DNA of 63,321 nt, from assembly GCA_014376785.1 (NCBI GenBank), contig JACMQW010000075.1, positions 1 to 63,321 on the forward strand, read 5' to 3'. Numbering within the stretch: the stretch's first letter is position 1; each line of letters opens with the position of its first letter. The notes beneath the pieces are model-generated. The model ran no database searches and was not told the origin of the DNA. It worked only from the letters and a program-made list of their open reading frames with translations. Source of the DNA: Oligoflexia bacterium (GTDB lineage Bacteria; Bdellovibrionota; UBA1018). Shown here piece by piece: positions 1-8,103 of this stretch. A program made the translations under genes and the position numbers.

Positions 1-1368
1 ATCACCAGCGATTCGAAGCGCGGATCTTTCTCCGTTCGTTTTAATGGCGGCGACGCGAGCTGCTTAAACTACACGAAACTCGACATGTCGAAAGAAAAGC
101 CAGCCGGTCTTTCGAAAAAAGAAGGCTCCAAACTTGTGCCTTCCGCAAGTTTCTCCGCTCTTTCAGTTATTTCGGAAAATCCACTTTCAGATCGCAACCG
201 CGAAGTGGTGGACAATTTGAATGACTGTGATGATAAGCCGATTGATTTCAAATCACCTGCAGACATCGCAGCGGAAAAGAAAAAGCAGGACGAGCAAGAT
301 CGCCTTGCCCAAACGAATTTAAACATCGACATGATTGCCAGCTGCGACCGAGATTTGACCGAACTCGATGTCGCGGACAAAGCACTTGAAAAACTTTTAC
401 CACCTGAACTTGCGATTGCCGGTAAAGACGCGGAATGGAAAGCGGAGCAACGCAAGATCCTGGACGCGAAGTACTTTGAAAAGTGCAGCGTTCAAATCAG
501 ACGGGCCAGTACTGAAGTGCTCGATGTTTGTGATGAACGCCTCGCTAAAATTGTGGCCAACGATAAGTCGTATGCCGACAAAGTAAAAAAATTATACTTT
601 AGCAAACTTGAAAGATTCTTCACTGCAAGCGCGGTTTCCCCAGAAGTTGCTTTAAAGAATGGCTTAGACACCATTGACCAAATGCGCCGCTTGAGTGATA
701 GCCTCGAGTTTTCTGAGAAAGATAAAAACGCTCTCGATGCCGCCGAACAACAGCTCTACGCATCGACTCTCGACCGCGCCGCAAAACAGGGTGTAAACTC
801 TGAAGCGTTTGCAAAAGTGGCCGGAGAATTCAAAAGCTTCGCACTCGATAACGATAAAGCCGGATGCTTGGATGATAATCTTGGGTTAGTGCAGTCTCAG
901 CGAGCTAACCCGGCATGTAAGGCAGCTGTGCAGACCGCAGTCGCCTTCGGTAAGGAAGTTCAATTGGCTCAGATTTCACAGAACCAAATCAACATTGCTG
1001 CCCAACAAAAAGCAGCTCGGGAACAAGAACTGGCCTACGCGGATTCTTGCCAGCTCGAAAAAGTGTCGGGATCTTCCTCTGCCGGTTGCGCTGCTTTAGA
1101 TGCGAAACTTGCGGCGCAAGCGAAAGCTCAAGCAAATGCAGGAATCTCGACCGGTGGATTCGGTGAAGCAGTGACCACTCCAGCCGCGATGACCGCTACG
1201 GCACCTTCTTTTCCTCAAGGTGGAGCAGTCGACAACACCGCTAAGAATGTCGGCGGACTTCCAGCAGCGAGTACGGCTCCGACCGCACCTTCCGCACCAA
1301 CGGTGAGTGCACCCGTAACAAGCCAACCGGTAGCCGCAGCACCAGCCCCGGTTCGCCGAGTCTACTAA
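1..1368 (+). CDS. Secreted or envelope protein of unknown function, 5' end missing
   Basis: The reading frame is open from base 1, so the gene starts outside the window. The first ATG inside it, at position 85, is probably not the start because codons 5' of it are also open and protein-like. What is seen is about 455 residues: a hydrophilic Lys/Glu-rich first part, a helical middle with scattered single cysteines (for example in the pieces ASCDRDL, KCSVQ, LDVCDERL and YADSCQLEK), and a C-terminal tail of about 100 residues rich in Ala, Pro, Thr and Ser ending in VRRVY. The paired cysteines and low-complexity tail suggest an exported protein, but the signal peptide would lie outside the window. 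I do not recognise a family. A strong hairpin terminator follows directly, so this is the last gene of its transcript. Confidence 0.7.
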   Translation: MTSDSKRGSFSVRFNGGDASCLNYTKLDMSKEKPAGLSKKEGSKLVPSASFSALSVISENPLSDRNREVVDNLNDCDDKPIDFKSPADIAAEKKKQDEQDRLAQTNLNIDMIASCDRDLTELDVADKALEKLLPPELAIAGKDAEWKAEQRKILDAKYFEKCSVQIRRASTEVLDVCDERLAKIVANDKSYADKVKKLYFSKLERFFTASAVSPEVALKNGLDTIDQMRRLSDSLEFSEKDKNALDAAEQQLYASTLDRAAKQGVNSEAFAKVAGEFKSFALDNDKAGCLDDNLGLVQSQRANPACKAAVQTAVAFGKEVQLAQISQNQINIAAQQKAAREQELAYADSCQLEKVSGSSSAGCAALDAKLAAQAKAQANAGISTGGFGEAVTTPAAMTATAPSFPQGGAVDNTAKNVGGLPAASTAPTAPSAPTVSAPVTSQPVAAAPAPVRRVY

Positions 1369-1412
1369 ACAGTCCACTCAGGAATGAATCGATCGCACTG
1401 AGTCAGAAAAGT

Positions 1413-1470
1413 AAAAAACACAACATCCTGTGGTGACCGGCGGACGGCACACAGGATGTTGTGTTTTTTT
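1413..1470. terminator. Strong bidirectional-looking terminator
   Basis: A perfect stem (left arm 1413-1432, right arm from 1450) is flanked by an A-run on the left and a run of seven T on the right. It closes the partial gene ending at 1368 and separates it from the cold-shock gene. Confidence 0.9.
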
Positions 1471-1472
1471 AA

Positions 1473-1502
1473 TTGACGATCTGTCTCGTTCACCCCTAAA
1501 TC
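1473..1502 (+). promoter_or_regulatory. Possible sigma-70 promoter of the cold-shock gene
   Basis: TTGACG at 1473-1478 is followed after 18 bases by TAAATC at 1497-1502, about 40 bases before the start codon. The -35 match is good and the -10 match is weak, so this is only a suggestion. The leader is too short for the long thermosensor leader of E. coli cspA. Confidence 0.3.
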
Positions 1503-1544
1503 GAAAGAATACAGGTTCAGATTTAAGCAGTGATAGGGGGCATT

Positions 1545-1778
1545 ATGGCAATTTCAGGTTTAGTAAAGTGGTTCAACGATTCTAAAGGTTACGCATTTAT
1601 TCAGGCGGCAGACGATAAAGATAACCGCGATATCTTCGTGCATTACACGGCGATCACGGGCGAAGGCTTTAAAACCCTCGCAGAAGGCCAAGCAGTAGAA
1701 TTTGAATTGGTAGACGGCGCGAAGGGCCCTCAGGCTCTCAACGTGACGAAACCAGCGGAAGCTGCGGCTACCGTTTAA
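1545..1778 (+). CDS. Cold-shock domain protein (CspA family)
   Basis: This is a 77-residue single cold-shock domain, the usual length for CspA-type RNA chaperones that bind single-stranded RNA or DNA and melt secondary structure. The N-terminal [15 protein letters not shown] carries the RNP1-type motif (KGYAFI, with Tyr where many homologues have Phe-Gly), and DIFVHY is the RNP2-type motif. I chose the ATG at 1545 because AGGGGG lies 5 bases upstream and the protein then begins at the family's normal position. An in-frame GTG at 1530 would add five residues but overlaps that ribosome binding site. The gene stands alone between two hairpin terminators, so it is monocistronic. Confidence 0.95.
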   Translation: MAISGLVKWFNDSKGYAFIQAADDKDNRDIFVHYTAITGEGFKTLAEGQAVEFELVDGAKGPQALNVTKPAEAAATV

Positions 1779-1804
1779 ATTCCTCTCCATTCTGCTCCTC
1801 GAGC

Positions 1805-1861
1805 GCAGGGTCTTTTCAGGAAACTTTAAAAAAGCAGCGTCGCAAGACCCTGCTTTTTTTT
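1805..1861 (+). terminator. Terminator after the cold-shock gene, two alternative stems
   Basis: A 10-bp stem GCAGGGTCTT/AAGACCCTGC (1805-1814 with 1844-1853) ends in eight T. A second stem, AAAAAAGCAG/CTGCTTTTTT (1828-1837 with 1850-1859), shares the right arm and has a shorter loop. The two folds are mutually exclusive. Confidence 0.85.
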
Positions 1862-1897
1862 ACGCGCTGAGTGCACAATTTGCTCCGGAGCGTATGC

Positions 1898-3925
1898 CTA
1901 TAAACCTAGGTTTTCGGCGGCTTCTCGGAATTGCCGGAGGAGTCGAAAACAGGAGAGCGTATGAGTAAGACGTTCGACTTCACGTTGCATCTCGTTACTG
2001 CGCCACCAAGGAAGTGGAAGATTTTTTACCGCTTCAGCATTAGAGCTGAGTTTTAAGTAAGCCAGAAGTACCGAATTCCACGCTGTGGGAGGGAACGATC
2101 TTCCCGCAAAGAGGCGATCGATAAAGCTCCTTCGAGCAGTGAGACTCGAAGTCTGTTTCATGATTTCAATTGCGATAGTGGCCCGTCCTCCAGGGTCTTG
2201 ACTAAAGTTTTCACTCGTTAAAAGCGTGTAAATCTCCAGGGGATCATGCCCAATTAAGAGAGCTTTGCCCTGAGGGGTTCCGAAAAGTTCTCCGAGTACA
2301 AAGGTTCTAAATTCTTCTAGCATTTCCGTTCGGTTTTTATGGAGCGACGAGAACGAAGGAAACATGATTTTCCCAAAGGATGCGATATCAGTTAAGAGAG
2401 TCACCGCCTGGCGTTTGAATTCATAATGTTCGGTTAAATCTGTGAAATAAGAAGACGCCTCTAAAATTTCTGCTACCGACGGCTCGAGGTTAAAAAAATC
2501 GTTGCGGTATTCGAAAAGGAGAGCTGCGAATGCACTTCGCTCTTCCGGCGTGCGATAGCTACCGGACTGATGGAAAACGTTTAAAAAATTCGTGGCTGTG
2601 CGAGCAAACGGAATGATCTCCCGAGCGTGACTGACTTGAATTGCCGCAATATCGACGGCCGACCTTCCAGACGGACGGATCCATTCATTCATACGGCGCA
2701 TTCTGAGCCTAAACTCTTCACCAGCCAGTTCATTGGATTCAGTCGATTTTGCGAACGCTACCTGTGCAGGAGTGAGAAACTTTTTTAGGTCGTGGTTCTG
2801 ATGAATAACCATTAAGCTTACTTTGGCTTGAATAAGGGGAAACCAGGAATCTTCTGATGCACGAAGTGCTGGTTTCGTCCGTTCTTCAAAATCCTCAGCG
2901 TCCGAAACCGCGGAAAGTGAGCCGAAAATAAATGCCGCATGTCCTTGCGGATTTAGAAATCCCGCTAATCGCTCAGCTTCGCGAAGTTCACGCAGGTTGA
3001 AACCTAACTTCACTAACTCTTCCGCGGACTGAGCAGCGTTGTCTTCTCGCTTCGTGGAGAAGGTATGGTGTTGAACGGTCTCTAGGCGGTAATTACGTTC
3101 AGACAAGAAGCTAAGTAGGTTCGCATCTCTTAAAATTTTAACGGTTTCAACGAGGCTTTCGTTAGTCGCGAGATAGAGCTTGTGGAGAGATTTATTAATC
3201 CAATAGCTGCCTAGCGGTGGTTCCTCGTTCAGCGCGATTTTTCTGATTGTGAGCATGCTCTTCTCATCCGGGACGAGTTCCGGTAGGTCTACAAGTTCAC
3301 GCAAGTAGCGAAGCGCTAGGGCGGTGTGAGAGTTTCCTTCTAACTCCAAACCATTGATGCTGCCCGTAGTAGGCCAGTAACGGAGGTTTCCATTGTAGTA
3401 GTCCTGTAGGCCATTGAGTGGATCTTTAATCTCCCAAGGATTCACCTGCACCTTATCGAGGCCGGGACCACCTGCTTCTGTGGATTCGTCTTGAAAGGAC
3501 TGAGTGAGAATATCCCAACCCACCACTCCAGCCGACGTAATAGCTTTATGGAGAGAAGCTGGAGCGACTAAGTCGCGATCTGACCAGGCAATGCGTAAAA
3601 GTTTTTCGATCGTAGGAACTGGGAGGTGTTTTACATCTTCAAGCGATTTCGTTTCGAGATTCTTTCGCAGCCAATGAAGAATTCCACGAAGGGTGCCACC
3701 GCTTAAATAAACCTCTCGGAAGCGGGTGTCAGAACTCTGTCGCCACAACAACCGAAGTTCTGACAATTCGGAAACTTTCAAACGAACGAGGGTTTTAAAG
3801 TCTTCGTAGCGAATAACGGCTGGCAGTTCGGTAGCGTGTGCAGAGCAGGTGTAGATGAGCAAGAGTCCGATAAGGACATTCTTGAAGAGAGGTCCAGGCT
3901 TTGGAGGACAGACGACCATTTTCAC
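1898..3925 (-). CDS. Secreted protein of unknown function, 675 residues
   Basis: The N-terminus has a positively charged start and a hydrophobic stretch (LFKNVLIGLLLIYTCSAHA), a likely signal peptide with cleavage after AHA, so the protein probably acts in the periplasm or outside. The rest is helical and rich in Leu, Glu and Arg, with no catalytic motif I recognise and no obvious repeat. The start used is GTG at 3925; an ATG two codons later is equally possible, and neither has a strong ribosome binding site. The gene follows astD by 37 bases on the same strand and may be the last gene of that transcript, but nothing in the protein suggests a role in arginine breakdown. Confidence 0.8.
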   Translation of the reverse strand: MKMVVCPPKPGPLFKNVLIGLLLIYTCSAHATELPAVIRYEDFKTLVRLKVSELSELRLLWRQSSDTRFREVYLSGGTLRGILHWLRKNLETKSLEDVKHLPVPTIEKLLRIAWSDRDLVAPASLHKAITSAGVVGWDILTQSFQDESTEAGGPGLDKVQVNPWEIKDPLNGLQDYYNGNLRYWPTTGSINGLELEGNSHTALALRYLRELVDLPELVPDEKSMLTIRKIALNEEPPLGSYWINKSLHKLYLATNESLVETVKILRDANLLSFLSERNYRLETVQHHTFSTKREDNAAQSAEELVKLGFNLRELREAERLAGFLNPQGHAAFIFGSLSAVSDAEDFEERTKPALRASEDSWFPLIQAKVSLMVIHQNHDLKKFLTPAQVAFAKSTESNELAGEEFRLRMRRMNEWIRPSGRSAVDIAAIQVSHAREIIPFARTATNFLNVFHQSGSYRTPEERSAFAALLFEYRNDFFNLEPSVAEILEASSYFTDLTEHYEFKRQAVTLLTDIASFGKIMFPSFSSLHKNRTEMLEEFRTFVLGELFGTPQGKALLIGHDPLEIYTLLTSENFSQDPGGRATIAIEIMKQTSSLTARRSFIDRLFAGRSFPPTAWNSVLLAYLKLSSNAEAVKNLPLPWWRSNEMQREVERLTHTLSCFRLLRQFREAAENLGL

Positions 3926-3962
3926 GCATCGGGAGAGAAAATAGAGACCTTGAGTTAAAAAT

Positions 3963-5504
3963 TTATGACCAGCTCAGTCCTGGAAAAATTTGCTTCGGGA
4001 AACTCGGTTGTGAAACTTCGTGAGTGGCCACGGGATACGCGCAATAAAAAACGGATGTGAGCGCTGTAGGCCGGTGATTTCCGCTTTTTTTCGTTCCGCC
4101 AAAGGGAAGTTTTGAAGAGCTTCCGACCGTAGAGCGATTCCAATTTACGATTCCGAATTCAAGATCACGGTAACATGCGTCGAAAATTTTTCGTGATGAA
4201 GAATAGACCGACGCAGCCAGCCCATACTGGGTGGCGTTCGCTAACTCCACCGCGCCTTCGACGGAATCGATCGTCTGGATTGCCATCATGGGTGAAAAAA
4301 GTTCGGTTTGTTGGAAGACGGATTTACGCGCCTGATCTGCGGTTCCCCCTTTCATGAAAGCGATGGAAGGAGTGACGTAATGGCCTCCGTGAAGATCCAG
4401 AGATTTTCCGCGCATGATGATTTCAAACCCCTCGCGAGTGGCGATCGGTTGAAATTTTTGGAAACGGTCGACAGTCTGATGATCGATGACGGGACCCATG
4501 AAGGCGTCTTCGTAGGGGTGACCTATTTTTAATTTTTTCGCAGCTTGATGCACTTTCTCGACGAAACGGTCTGCAAGAGAGTGGTGAATCAGCACACGAG
4601 ACGTGCTCGTGCAACGTTGTCCGGCAGTAAGAAATGCGGCGGTGAGAAGGTCATAAGAAGCGAACTCCAGATCCGCATCTTCCCAAACGATCGCAGGATT
4701 TTTTCCGCCCATTTCGAGTGCGAGTAATTTCCAATGCTGCTGCAAGGTATCCTGTTTGATTCGGGTGCCCACTTCATAAGAGCCAGTGAAAAGAATTCCG
4801 GCAACCCCTTCGTGGATACAAAGTCTGCGCGAAAGTTCGCGGTCGCCCTGAAGGAGCGTGAAAACTCCAGTTGGGAAATCGGCTTCGTGAATGGCTTCGG
4901 CTAAAAGCTGGCCCGTCATCGGAGTCTTTTCCGATGGCTTGAAGATGACGGTATTTCCAGTCAGGAGAGCGGGAACGATGTGCCCATTCGGAAGGTGGCC
5001 TGGAAAGTTAAATGGGCCCACGACGATCATCACTCCATGGGGACGATAACGAGACGTTCCGTGGGTTCCTGGCATCACATCGGCAATTTCGATGTCCTTA
5101 ATGAGTGGGAGCGATTCGTTAATGGTGATGTCTACTTTGTTTAAAATCACGGCAAACTCGAGTTTTGCTTCCCAGAGAGGCTTGCCGGTCTCACGTGAAA
5201 TGGTTTCAACGAGTTGGGCTTCTCGATTCTTCAAAGCGGCTTGATACCGTTTCAAGCAGTCATTCCGCGCGCTCTGAGGAAGGTCGCGCCACTTTTTAAA
5301 AGCATCCCGGGAAGATTGGACAGCGCGGTCAATTTCAGAAAAAGAATAGGTCACTCGCGCGATTGTATCTTTCGCCGCGGCCGGGCTCACGACCGTCCAC
5401 TCTCCAGTGGGGTCACTCGGAGGATGAAACTCCCCTGCGATGTAGTCCCCGCGAAAGGTTACCGGATGAGAAACGGAGTAAGGGAGAGAAGCGTGGTTTG
5501 CCAT
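3963..5504 (-). CDS. astD: Succinylglutamate-semialdehyde dehydrogenase AstD
   Basis: This is an NAD(P)-dependent aldehyde dehydrogenase that would oxidise N-succinylglutamate semialdehyde to N-succinylglutamate, the fourth step of arginine catabolism by the succinyltransferase (AST) route. The 513 residues match AstD closely by eye: GPFNFPGHLPNGHIVPALL, FKPSEKTP, the LALEMGGKNP segment with the general-base Glu, the catalytic Cys298 in TAGQRCTS, the late motif PFGGTKKSGNHRP, and an end PGLSWS like the PGLDFS of E. coli AstD. The LPNGHIVPALL stretch distinguishes AstD from general aldehyde dehydrogenases. The gene is the fourth of a minus-strand cluster with astA 43 bases upstream, which supports the assignment. 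Confidence 0.93.
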   Translation of the reverse strand: MANHASLPYSVSHPVTFRGDYIAGEFHPPSDPTGEWTVVSPAAAKDTIARVTYSFSEIDRAVQSSRDAFKKWRDLPQSARNDCLKRYQAALKNREAQLVETISRETGKPLWEAKLEFAVILNKVDITINESLPLIKDIEIADVMPGTHGTSRYRPHGVMIVVGPFNFPGHLPNGHIVPALLTGNTVIFKPSEKTPMTGQLLAEAIHEADFPTGVFTLLQGDRELSRRLCIHEGVAGILFTGSYEVGTRIKQDTLQQHWKLLALEMGGKNPAIVWEDADLEFASYDLLTAAFLTAGQRCTSTSRVLIHHSLADRFVEKVHQAAKKLKIGHPYEDAFMGPVIDHQTVDRFQKFQPIATREGFEIIMRGKSLDLHGGHYVTPSIAFMKGGTADQARKSVFQQTELFSPMMAIQTIDSVEGAVELANATQYGLAASVYSSSRKIFDACYRDLEFGIVNWNRSTVGSSSKLPFGGTKKSGNHRPTALTSVFYCAYPVATHEVSQPSFPKQIFPGLSWS

Positions 5505-5547
5505 AGATCACCTTGATGAAGAGGCTCGAGCCTCTCACGAGTTTCGC

Positions 5548-6612
5548 CTAGTAGTAGGGCATGAAGAGAACGGGGTCGCCTAAGTCGATAGAGAGTGCCG
5601 AATCGATCGCATCCGCGGAGGGATGGCATTTATCTGAAGATGTTTTCACGTAGATCGTGCCTTCGCGAGTGCTCGCTTCTACCGCAACGGCGCGAAACTC
5701 TTCTTTGCCTGATCGAGGGCCTGCAATCGTCAGAAGCCCTGCTGTAAACTCAAGTTGATCATCCGCGGACTGTCCGCCCCATTTGCCCGGAGTCGCTTTC
5801 CGAATCGGTGCGATCTTTTCAACGTCCGCCCACAAGTGAGGGCCCCCATCAAAAGGATCGATCTGGTTGTGAAACTCGAAACCGATCTTCTTCAACATAT
5901 GGAAGACGGGCTCTGTTTCCTTACCCACTTTTCCGACGGCATTTCTGGCTTCGGCGGGAAGAAAGGAAGTGTAAATTTTTCCACTCGGGAAGAGATCAAA
6001 GATAAAGTCTTTATTTTTTGTGCAGAGTTGGTCGGCCTCCCAATAATCCATATTGGTGAATCTTCTGCCCACGGCCTCCCACAGGGGGGATAGTCCTCGT
6101 TTGTTCAGGGGAGGTAAAAGTTCGGCGATTATTTTCTCTTTGAAGCGTTCGCGGTGACCAGCGACATACAACAATCGAACAAAAGAAATTTGTCGCCCGA
6201 TCCGTGATTCGTGATTTCGGAGTTCGGGGTCTACGACCAGCGCACCGATTTCTGTCGGCCCATCCGTGTCGAATTGGAGTGTTAAGGTTCCATGGATGAA
6301 GCCTGTGTTAATCGTTTCTGAGAAGCGTTTTTCGTTCCCCACTTGGAAGTAAAAATGTGGCGATTCAGGAGTTCCGTGCTGACCTGCGATCATCGATGTG
6401 GCGATAATTTCTTTGGTCTCTAAGTCCTCCGCGATAAAAGTGTATTTCGTATCGGCGAGATCGGGCGCGGTCGCAGAAAATGACGCTTTCGATTTCGTGA
6501 TTCGATCCCGCAAGGTATCGGCGTCATCGGGCAAATTAAACATTCCTGGAATCTGCGCGAAACGCAGAAGCGAATCTAAATCGCTATCTCTTGCTCCGCG
6601 CAGAATAATCAT
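5548..6612 (-). CDS. astA: Arginine N-succinyltransferase AstA
   Basis: This GNAT-fold enzyme would transfer succinyl from succinyl-CoA to the alpha-amino group of arginine, the first step of the AST route. The 354 residues show the AstA landmarks: an N-terminal IILRGARDSDLDSL, the segment ELLPPLNKRGLSPLWEAVG followed by RRFTNMDYWEAD, IYTSFLPAEA, and IDPFDGGPHL (E. coli AstA has IDIFDGGPTL). The length is normal. Its ATG overlaps the stop of the upstream M20 gene by four bases (ATGA), so the two are translationally coupled. AruF-type relatives act on ornithine as well, and substrate choice cannot be read from the sequence. Confidence 0.92.
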   Translation of the reverse strand: MIILRGARDSDLDSLLRFAQIPGMFNLPDDADTLRDRITKSKASFSATAPDLADTKYTFIAEDLETKEIIATSMIAGQHGTPESPHFYFQVGNEKRFSETINTGFIHGTLTLQFDTDGPTEIGALVVDPELRNHESRIGRQISFVRLLYVAGHRERFKEKIIAELLPPLNKRGLSPLWEAVGRRFTNMDYWEADQLCTKNKDFIFDLFPSGKIYTSFLPAEARNAVGKVGKETEPVFHMLKKIGFEFHNQIDPFDGGPHLWADVEKIAPIRKATPGKWGGQSADDQLEFTAGLLTIAGPRSGKEEFRAVAVEASTREGTIYVKTSSDKCHPSADAIDSALSIDLGDPVLFMPYY

Positions 6613-8090
6613 AAGCAGACCCGCTCAATGACTTTTTCGTAAAACGCGGTGGCTGAATCAAGATGATCGAGAAGCTGGAATTCGTTCGGGGAGTGACTAT
6701 TCCCGACCGAAAGACCCGGACCGAAAATAATCGCCTCGTAGCCTGCCTTAAAGTAGAGCGCCGCTTCCGTAGAGGTTGCTTTTTTGTCCAGCTTTACGGG
6801 TAAGCCGGCGGCCAGCATCGCGTCTTTACAGATTTTCACGAGTTCATGATCAAGCGTCATCCCGAGAGCCGCGTTTCCGCGTTGTTTCGCAGCGGTAACA
6901 TTTAACGTCGGATAATCAGAAGCAATCGTACGGATCTCTTTCAAGACTTCCTTTTCGATTTCTTCTGCTGATTGGTCGGGCAGAATCCTAAGATCCAAAA
7001 ACATCTCTAGACCGTTAATCGTCTGTTTCATCTGCCCGAAATTAACGGTGGAGTGAGCCGGATTAAAAGTAGGGTCTACTATTTTCGCAAATTGAATTGA
7101 AATTTTTCGGAAGTAATCCGAGACACGTGCTGCGCATTCGAATACGGAATCTGGGATGAAACGAATCCCGACGTCATCACCGCCGCCTGCTTCGAGACGA
7201 AAGGATTTATCCATTCCGGTTTGAGAAACCAGGTCTCGAAAGAAACGCTTATAATCTTCAAACTGATGGGCAGTGAGGTAAAACTCCGCAGAGGCGCGGT
7301 CCGGAACTTTATTTACGGTTTCGCCGCCTTCGAAGCGGACGAATTTCATTTCGTAACCCTGCTCGATGGAGTCTCGAATGAGGTCCATTAATTGGTGGAT
7401 GGCGTTTACTCCGAGATGCGGATAGCTGCCATGTGCACTCTTTCCGAAAGATTCGATCACGATTCGGCGATTAAACCCGCGCGCATCTTTTGCCACCATC
7501 TGGAAACCTATGGTTGCTTTGAAGATATTCAAACTTTTGTGAGCGTAAACGACACTCAAATCGGAAGGCTCTCCCACCAAAACGAATTTCGGGTTTAGCG
7601 CTTTTGATTGAATGAGGTATTTTGCTCCGAACATCCCGATTTCTTCGCCACAAGTTCCTACGAGGTAAATGGGATGTTTTAATTTCTTGTCGCGGAATTT
7701 TTCGATCGCTCTTAGCTTACAAAGAAAATCGAGTTTTACGTCTGCCGAGCCAAGTCCGTACAGCCGGTCGCCCTTAATGACGGCGTGAAAAGGGTTTCCA
7801 TCACACTCCGTCCAATTCGAGAGGAGACCAGGGCCTACGGTGTCGATGTGAGTGTTTAAGAGTAAGCCGCGTTTTATTTTATGATTCACCAAAGGATCGC
7901 CGAGAATTCCGATCACGTTGAACTGGCGCTTCGAAACATTTTCGAGAGAATGCGTGACCGGTTGGAACTGGGTCTTTAATCCGGCAAGACGCATTCGATC
8001 CACTAGCCAGTTCGCTAGTTCTTCGTTCCCATCGGGAGAAACAGAAGGAATGCTGATCATTTTTTTGGCTTCTTCGAGAAAATCTCTCAT
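6609..8090 (-). CDS. M20-family metallo-deacylase/peptidase in the arginine cluster
   Basis: This is a two-zinc M20 hydrolase of the ArgE/DapE/carboxypeptidase G2 type. Visible metal and catalytic sites are NTHIDTVGP (His and Asp), LGSADVKLD (bridging Asp), GTCGEEIG (base and ligand Glu), VGEPSD (Glu/Asp), and the late His in VGNSHSPNEF. At 493 residues it is about 80-100 longer than most M20 deacylases, so it has insertions in or near the dimerisation domain. Its place between the aminotransferase and astA suggests it removes a succinyl group, most simply from N-succinylglutamate, the job usually done by the unrelated M14 enzyme AstE. That function is inferred from context only; a dipeptidase or other amidohydrolase remains possible. 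The ATG at 8090 has AAGGA upstream. Confidence 0.85.
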   Translation of the reverse strand: MRDFLEEAKKMISIPSVSPDGNEELANWLVDRMRLAGLKTQFQPVTHSLENVSKRQFNVIGILGDPLVNHKIKRGLLLNTHIDTVGPGLLSNWTECDGNPFHAVIKGDRLYGLGSADVKLDFLCKLRAIEKFRDKKLKHPIYLVGTCGEEIGMFGAKYLIQSKALNPKFVLVGEPSDLSVVYAHKSLNIFKATIGFQMVAKDARGFNRRIVIESFGKSAHGSYPHLGVNAIHQLMDLIRDSIEQGYEMKFVRFEGGETVNKVPDRASAEFYLTAHQFEDYKRFFRDLVSQTGMDKSFRLEAGGGDDVGIRFIPDSVFECAARVSDYFRKISIQFAKIVDPTFNPAHSTVNFGQMKQTINGLEMFLDLRILPDQSAEEIEKEVLKEIRTIASDYPTLNVTAAKQRGNAALGMTLDHELVKICKDAMLAAGLPVKLDKKATSTEAALYFKAGYEAIIFGPGLSVGNSHSPNEFQLLDHLDSATAFYEKVIERVCL

Positions 8091-8103
8091 GGGTCTGGGG
8101 TCC